Of a stretch of 64,000 nucleotides of DNA, positions 58,343-64,000 are shown one piece after another. The first letter of the stretch is position 1. Every line of letters starts with the position of its first letter. The position numbers and the translations under genes are program-made. The notes beneath the pieces were generated by a model, which saw only the letters and a program-made list of their open reading frames with translations, had not been told where the DNA came from and searched no databases. This DNA is from Chlamydoabsidia padenii (Eukaryota > Mucoromycota > Mucoromycetes > Mucorales > Cunninghamellaceae), in NCBI GenBank assembly GCA_025330725.1, contig JAIWND010000014.1, positions 124,001 through 188,000 of the forward strand, written 5' to 3'.

Positions 58343-60082
58343 ATGGAGGAATCAGAGATAACATCTAATTCACAAACCCCTGTTGACACAGAATCTATTC
58401 ATGATCATTCATCCATCAAGAAATCTCGTGGTGGGAAACCAAAGCTATTTCAATGTACTGGTTACGGTGATTGTCGTATGGTATGTTTATACCTTATTAA
58501 TATAATTTATGCATAGAGAAGTATATATTCTTGTCAGACTTGATTTAACCAGGTCAACCTTTTTTCTGACAGGTATTCACTAGAAGCGAGCATCTTGCCA
58601 GGCATATGAGGTAATTTTAAAACGCCGATTGAAGTTTGTTCTTATGTGTGAACTTTATCTCTTTTTTTTTTTTTATTCTTTCTTCCCAACTCTTTCCAAC
58701 TAATCCATGATATCTACTCCAGAAAACATACAGGCGAAGTGAGTGCAACAAAAACAAAAAACAATGTATAGAGTGATCATCTTACCAAGATCTTGTTTTA
58801 ATAGAAACCCTTCAAATGCGTGGTGCCAGGATGTGACAGAATGTTTAGTCGCTTTGACAATATGATGCAACATACACAAACACATAACAAGGCTCGAAGT
58901 ACTTCTAGGGGACCCAAGAATGGTGGCTGTAAATCAAAAGACAAGCGCTCATCAGAAAACTCACTCTCTGATGCTGAATCTTGTTATGATCATGGCGGTC
59001 TTCCGTCACCCCCACCATCTCGACGCGGCACCAAGGATAAAGGACATTATAAAGCAGCAAGAATGCGACAAAAACGACAGGTACAACGGAAAAACTATGC
59101 GGAAAACTATGAAGATGACGACGATGAAAATGAAGACAATGATAACGATAATGGACTTGACTATGGCGACAGTGATGACGACATCCATCACGGCAAACAT
59201 GATGATAGCGATGACAGTGACGATAGCGACACAAGTTATTCAATGTATGGGTATTATGGTGATTATCAAGCTGGTGGGAAAAGTGAAATTGCGGAACAAA
59301 GGGCGATGTTTGCTGAATTGCGTCGATCCAGTCATGATGGTTATACTTTACCTGTCCCTCACTCTTATCAGCATCCTTCTCTTACTTGGCCTAATGCCAT
59401 GTCAAACTCATTGATGGATAATGGTTCCATTTGGTCACTCTCTTCTATTCAAGCACCAATACCTTTGCTACCTGGTTCTTCTACTTCTAATGACTCTTCA
59501 TCACGACATCATCATCAACAACAGCGACTTTTATCAGAATCACCCATCTCTCTCTCATCAGCATCAACAACAACATCACCATGTAAAAGACAACGATTGG
59601 CACCCAGGGTACAATTCCATCCATATCCTTACAAACATCGACGACACTCCACCGAACGCTATGTATTACGACCCATGTATCAACAAGGCTGTGATGATAA
59701 TAATAATGATGACACACACATGATCTTACCACGAATAGCGACTTATTTAATGGCACATCCTGATGAACCACCGGAAAATTATCTATTACATCGTCAACAA
59801 CAGTCCAACAATCAACAATCCCCTTTGTATCAAAAACGTGCAATGACATGGCCGACTTTACCAGGTACAGAAAAGGTCATCACACGTCGCTTATCGGTGC
59901 AGGATTTGTGTAACCCAATCGAATGTCTGGAACAATCTTCGGTGAATAACAACAAGAATCGCGCTTTGAAGGATGCAACGACAACTGTAAAACAAGAAGA
60001 AGATGGCGTCGACTTGACTTTGGATGAATATGAAGCAATACAAGGATTTGGCCAGTTCCAAAAATGCGGTGTTATCAAATAG
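58343..60082 (+). CDS. C2H2 zinc finger transcription factor (Msn2/4-like fingers)
   Basis: Five exons give about 490 residues; the first starts MEESEITSNSQTPVDTES. Two adjacent C2H2 fingers sit near the N-terminus, assembled over four small exons: FQCTGYGDCRMVFTRSEHLA then RHMRKHTGE, and KPFKCVVPGCDRMFSRFDNM then MQHTQTHN. The R-EHLARH and R-DNMMQH contact residues are those of fungal stress-response factors that read CCCCT-type elements (Msn2/4, Crz1-like). The rest is disordered, with a long Asp/Glu run, a Ser-rich segment and a C-terminal VKQEEDGVDLTLDEYEAIQG, which could be a SUMO site. The fingers lie at the N-terminus, whereas yeast Msn2 has them at the C-terminus. Confidence 0.85.
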
Positions 60083-60802
60083 AACTGGAACTGTCTCATC
60101 AAACTAGATACTACTATTACTTACTACTACTCATATCATCTTCCCCCCTCCCTTTTTTTTTTTTTTTTAAATATCTCCTTTTACAATCTCATTGGTGATA
60201 CCGATGAATGTTAATAACATTGTCTAATTCACCTGTGTATTTCCCTTCCTTTGTTGCTTTGATGTTCACATCTTTATAGTCGAAACCTTTTCTTTTTAAT
60301 GTTATACGTCTTGTTGAATCATACACATCACTTAATAAAGACTCTTTTACATGCATCATCTCTAGTTTTAATAAATGTCCCTTTTTCCCCCTCGATGGTA
60401 AAACACTCTTGTCGGGATTTGAAATGTGTTTTGACAGGTTTATTTTTGGATCAATCAATCAGAACCCCACATTTGCCGATCCTCCCCCCTACACGTATAC
60501 TATTTGCCACCTCATTTGATTACACCAACTTCCGAATCATACACCAATCATTTATATTACTATTTATTTTTCTTTGTTGTCATTAATCTATTTCATTGTC
60601 AGGATCATTCGAGAAACTTTACTTTTTTAATGCCTGGTTTCCGATAAAATGAGTCTCCTGAAAATCATGCAGATCTCGAAATGGTAAATCCCCCATTGGG
60701 ATCACCAGTAAATAACAAAAAACAGGTTTTACCATCGTAACAACAACATAAAGAAGGGAGTTCTCTTTATGATCCCTTCTTTCTTTTCTCCTCTTCTTCA
60801 CA
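60083..60802. other. Gene-free region with GTCGGGATTTGAAA motif
   Basis: 3' flank of the C2H2 gene with a T tract (60152-60169), then AT-rich sequence with one motif copy (60411-60424). No convincing gene seen. Confidence 0.5.
60411..60424 (+). promoter_or_regulatory. Recurrent GTCGGGATTTGAAA motif
   Basis: Exact copy 379 bases before the start of the unknown gene at 60803. Confidence 0.5.
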
Positions 60803-61426
60803 ATGGTACAATTAAGAAAAAGACTGTTTCGATCAAAACGAACCGTAAATAATGACAATGATATTCTATCCTATCATTTCAAAGAACAATGTAAACTACA
60901 ACAACAAATTAACACAACCATTCCTTCATCAAAATCACTTCATGATCAGCCATCGGTCCGAGTGAAAGCAAATGGGGTGATCGTTGTGAAAAAGTACCAT
61001 CCTACATATCTTCCATTAGATTGGGTCCCCATCATCATATCTCAACAGGTGGATGATCAGATGGAGGAGGAAGACAATGAGGATGATGACTTTAGCTCTG
61101 ATGACAGTGGGACCTCCTTCATGCAAAATTCAAATGCCGAATGGGCGGATGCTTTCCTTTCTGCTCCACCTCGACGAAATCGAGCATCCGATTTGTCCAA
61201 AAAGTACCATTCACATCCTATTCTTCATCAACCACAGCCTCATTTTCTTCGATGCACGTCGCTACCCTTGATGGAATCATTGCCAACTAATCAGGCATAT
61301 CAGTGGAAAGTACGTTTATTGATCGAGGATATGAAGCGTTTACAGAAAGAAGGGTGGCGGATCAAAAAGGAGTACCAGTTTTTGGAACAACGTTTGGCAA
61401 CATTCAATTTAAATACAGAGGTGTAA
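60803..61426 (+). CDS. Hypothetical protein, 207 residues
   Basis: Single-exon frame with good coding composition. Starts MVQLRKRLFRSKRTVNNDND, a basic N-terminus. Then VKANGVIVVKKYHPTYLPLD, an acidic stretch (Glu/Asp-rich, EEEDNEDDDFSSDDSGT), a basic-Ser segment DAFLSAPPRRNRASDLSKKY, and a C-terminal helix QWKVRLLIEDMKRLQKEGWR to YQFLEQRLATF that looks coiled-coil. No membrane span or signal peptide. I do not recognise the family. The YHPTYLPLDWVPII stretch could be a conserved short domain of a fungal-specific protein. Confidence 0.62.
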   Translation: MVQLRKRLFRSKRTVNNDNDILSYHFKEQCKLQQQINTTIPSSKSLHDQPSVRVKANGVIVVKKYHPTYLPLDWVPIIISQQVDDQMEEEDNEDDDFSSDDSGTSFMQNSNAEWADAFLSAPPRRNRASDLSKKYHSHPILHQPQPHFLRCTSLPLMESLPTNQAYQWKVRLLIEDMKRLQKEGWRIKKEYQFLEQRLATFNLNTEV

Positions 61427-62018
61427 GCATAAACTACCCAAAGTGAATAAAAAAGAGTTTCCCATTCGATGTCACAATACAAAAAAAAAACGGGATTTAA
61501 ACTTTTCGTTGTCGGGTGTTCAAATGTTTTCTTTTTTACTTTTTGTAAAGTACATCATCTTAAACTTGACCTGGCTCATACAAGAGTCCGAATGTTTCGG
61601 TTTTCCAAGTAAATTGGATTGGAAAGTACAATTAAAGTAAACATAGCCACTTCGGTTGGAGATCGATCTGACCAGGCACTTCCTTGACTCTTTAAAATGT
61701 CGGACGTTGAGTTAAAACGCCGCTTGGTATCATTTGATTGACCCCACAAAAAAATGAGAGAGCTTTAACAGAATGTGTTGCATACCATCCTATGCCTATT
61801 TGTCGAATAAGTACGCTTTTTTTTTTAAAAAAAAAAAATAAAAGTATAAATGATTGTTTATTTTTTTAAAAAAAGGATATGTAAGAATAGAATAAAGCTA
61901 TAACTATAAACAAGTGGGAAGGTTAACTACAAAGGATAGAGGAGGGGATGGGTTTAAACTATCTGATAATAATACAAAGGTGCTATACTAATAAAGGGTT
62001 CGATGACTCGTTGGTGGT
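61427..62018. other. Convergent 3' region
   Basis: 3' flanks of the unknown gene and the tau-like gene; contains a motif variant CGGGATTTAAAC (61491), a GTCGGACGTTGA segment (61698) and T10A12 / T7A7 palindromes (61817-61874). A second GTCGGACGTTGA is at about 308. No gene seen. Confidence 0.5.
61491..61502 (+). promoter_or_regulatory. Recurrent motif variant CGGGATTTAAAC
   Basis: One-base variant (TTTAAA for TTTGAA) in a 3' flank; weak example. Confidence 0.3.
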
Positions 62019-63705
62019 CTAGATCTCCAGCATTTCCAAAGGTGTAGTTACAGCCTGTTGAGAGCTATTGGATGGTGATTGAGGAGGAGTGGCCATATCC
62101 AGTGAAGGTGAAAGATTGCATGAATCAGACTTGTCATCGGTAATGTTAGGTGATAAAACTGGTGTAGGGCTGTTACTGGTGCTAGAGGATCGTCGTTTCT
62201 TGTCGCCGGCATCAATCAGAGGACGAGCATGTTCTCTAAAAGTCAATTTTTCATTAAAGATGCCTATCACAGTCCCTGTAGCCTTGTGTGAGATGTTGTC
62301 GAGTGAGCCCACCTTGGCCGAAGCATTTATCTTGAGTGGTGCATGAATAATCTTGGTGGTGGATTCCTTGGGTTTATGATGAATGTTATCCAAGGAGCCG
62401 ACCTTTGATGAGGCGTTGATTTTAAGGGGTATGTCGTAGATCTTTGTTGTTGATTGCTTGGGTTTGTGTTTGATGTTCTCCAGCGAACCTACTTTGGATG
62501 TTGCATCGATCTTGAGGGGTTCGTGGAAGATCTTGGTAGTGGATTCCTTTGGTTTGTGTTTAATGTTGTCCAATGAGCCGACCTTTGACGAGGCGTTGAT
62601 TTTGAGTGGTACATTGTAGATCTTGGTAGTGGATTCTTTGGGTTTGTGCTTGATATTGTCCAACGAGCCTACTTTGGATCTGGCTTCAATCTTGACTGGT
62701 TCATGGAAAATCTTGGTGGTGGATTCCTTTGGTTTGTGCTTAATGTTGTCGAGTGAGCCCACTTTAGATTTTGCTTCAATCTTGACTGGTTCATGGAAGA
62801 TCTTGGTGTTGGATTCCTTGGGTTTGTGTTTGATATTGTCGAGTGAGCCCACTTTGGATCTGGCTTCAATCTTGACTGGTTCATGGAAGATCTTGGTGGT
62901 GGATTCCTTTGGTTTATGCTTGATGTTGTCCAACGAGCCAACTTTGGATCTGGCTTCAATCTTGAGTGGCGCGTGTAATATCTTGGTGGTGGATTCCTTG
63001 GGTTTGTGTTTGATATTGTCGAGTGAGCCCACTTTGGAAGTCGCTTCAATTTTGAGTGGTTGGTGGAAAATCTTCGTCGTGGATTCCTTGGGTTTATGCT
63101 TGATATTGTTGAGTGAGCCCACTTTGGATCGTATAACAACGCCGTCTTTTGTTGATGAAGAATGATGATCCATTTCGCCTAAAATGAGACAAAAAAAAAA
63201 AAAAAAAAGAGGGAGGTTTTCTGTTAATGATCATTATAAACATGTGTGTATGATTGACAAGCAAAATCCTCCCCATATATCCTATTTTTATACCATTCCC
63301 CCATGGTCATATCTTTATTTTTCGCCACTCCTTTTTTTCAACTGTACCTGATCCGGATCGCCGTTTCAATTTATCCACATTATCGGATTGGCCATTTTGT
63401 TGGTTATTATTGTTGATAGCAGTAGGAGAGCGCATACCAGTCGGAGAGAATACTCTATTAGGAGAGCGTATACCCAAAGGAGAAGGAATGCCGGTAGGAG
63501 AGGTGGTACGAGTAGGAGAGCCATTACTATTCGTCTTTGAAGAGATTGTTGTAGAAGACCGACGACTTGAAGAAGAGGAAGCAGAGGTAGGACTTTTTTC
63601 AGAGTCGGAAGAAGTGTTTTTGCTGGAAGACTTGGTGATTACTGTGGTTGCCTTCAAGCTTGTTTGTAGTTGTGGTCTACCATTAGCAAAAGAAGAGATA
63701 GGCAT
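62019..63705 (-). CDS. Tau/MAP2/MAP4-like protein with ten microtubule-binding repeats
   Basis: Two exons (63705-63348 and 63178-62019, phase 1) give 505 residues. Residues 1-120 are Ser/Thr/Pro-rich and basic with SP/TP sites (SPTGIPSPLGIRSPNRVFSP). Then ten tandem repeats, nine of 30 residues with consensus SKVGSLDNIKHKPKESTTKI plus (F/Y)HEPLKIEAR, and a last one, AKVGSLDNISHKATGTVIGI followed by FNEKLTFREHARPL. This matches the tubulin-binding repeat of animal tau/MAP2/MAP4 (for example KIGSLDNITHVPGGG, and KLTFRE after the last repeat). The tail is Ser/Pro/Gln-rich. No membrane or signal sequence. It probably binds and stabilises microtubules; the KVGS serines would be kinase targets as KxGS is in tau. 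The animal PGGG turn is replaced by KPKES. Confidence 0.88.
62229..63128 (-). repeat. 90-base tandem repeat array, ten units
   Basis: Units of exactly 90 bases start (minus strand) at 63128, 63038, 62948, 62858, 62768, 62678, 62588, 62498, 62408 and 62318. Units 3-5 code nearly the same 30 residues (FHEPVKIEA ends), outer units differ more, and the last is divergent. The array is in frame throughout and creates false long frames on the opposite strand. Confidence 0.93.
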
Positions 63706-64000
63706 GTCGGTGAGAGAGGATGTATTCCAACAGATAAAGATATATATATATATTATTTATATATAAAGTAAATGGAGAGCGATGGGGGTAGGGGAGAGTG
63801 AGAGTGTGAGAGAAAAGGGAAAGAAAGAGAGGGAAATTAAATTTGGTAGGGTGTTTTTTTTATTGTAATATCCTACAGTGAGACAAAAAAAAAAGTGTTG
63901 ATTTTTGTACAACAAAAAAAAAGGGTAGTTAGTATATCTTTTACATCATGACGACCACTGTTGTATACTAACAACACCATATCTTCTAACCATAGTGTCC
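63706..64000. other. 5' region of the tau-like gene
   Basis: AT-rich with (TA)n near 63743-63753 and purine-rich sequence (pyrimidine-rich leader of the minus-strand gene). No motif copy and no other gene seen. Confidence 0.5.

Noticed and set aside
59006..59243. Minus-strand Val/Ile- and His/Arg-rich frames in the C2H2 gene
   Set aside because: Antisense of Asp/Glu codon runs; no independent support.
62623..63165. Long plus-strand frame with Leu-rich repeats (SLGLCLILSSEPTLDLAS)
   Set aside because: It is the reverse complement of the in-frame 90-base tau-like repeats; the open frame follows from repetition and has no splice or family support.

Overview
The window is nuclear DNA of a filamentous fungus, most likely an early-diverging Mucoromycota (Mucorales-like) genome. 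The evidence is: densely packed genes with many 50-90 base GT-AG introns and CTAAC-type branch points, AT-rich intergenic DNA with long T tracts just upstream of start codons, standard genetic code, low-complexity Asn/Gln/Ser runs in regulators, and GDP-L-fucose synthesis. Thirty-one protein genes were reconstructed by joining exons, plus one orphan coding-like segment. No rRNA, CRISPR, intact transposon or viral gene was seen. No complete tRNA was found, only one tRNA-like fragment.

Layout. 1-7.7 kb: 3' end of casein kinase 2 alpha, SAGA factor SGF11 (10 exons), a Cid1/Trf-type nucleotidyltransferase, a small secreted protein, and a p24 cargo receptor. 8-15.2 kb: MUB1/SamB MYND protein and a two-membrane-segment protein on the minus strand, then a Nha1/Sod2-type Na+/H+ antiporter. 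15.6-21.3 kb: a MET30/SconB-type F-box WD40 protein directly followed by a CYS3/Met4-type bZIP, then the osmosensor SHO1. 22.2-29.5 kb: a small Ser-rich protein, a BOI-like SH3-SAM-PH-CH polarity protein and a second F-box WD40 protein. 30-38 kb: cytochrome P450, a mucin-like membrane protein with 24-base repeats, a UPF0658 Golgi protein, a short bZIP-like protein and an orphan exon pair. 38.6-50 kb: type II NADH dehydrogenase, triple-KH RNA-binding protein, LIM protein, glutamine-dependent NAD+ synthetase, RNA polymerase III subunit Rpc31, and an old yellow enzyme. 50-61.4 kb: HUL5-type HECT ligase, a 52-residue secreted peptide, a tail-anchored UBE2J-type E2, GDP-L-fucose synthase, a C2H2 factor and an unknown protein. 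62-63.7 kb: a protein with ten tandem tau/MAP2-like microtubule-binding repeats.

Most neighbours are unrelated housekeeping genes. Two exceptions stand out. The MET30-like F-box gene sits beside a bZIP of the family that Met30-type ligases control in other fungi (sulfur amino acid regulation). A 12-14 base motif, (G)GCGGGATTTGAA(A) or GTCGGGATTTGAAA, recurs about 16 times, often 75-105 bases upstream of start codons in either orientation. It looks like an unrecognised promoter element and resembles the animal CDE/CHR (DREAM) element. The most novel object is the tau-like gene at the right end: a Ser/Pro-rich basic arm, ten 30-residue KVGS repeats, and a last repeat that keeps the tau-type LTFRE ending.
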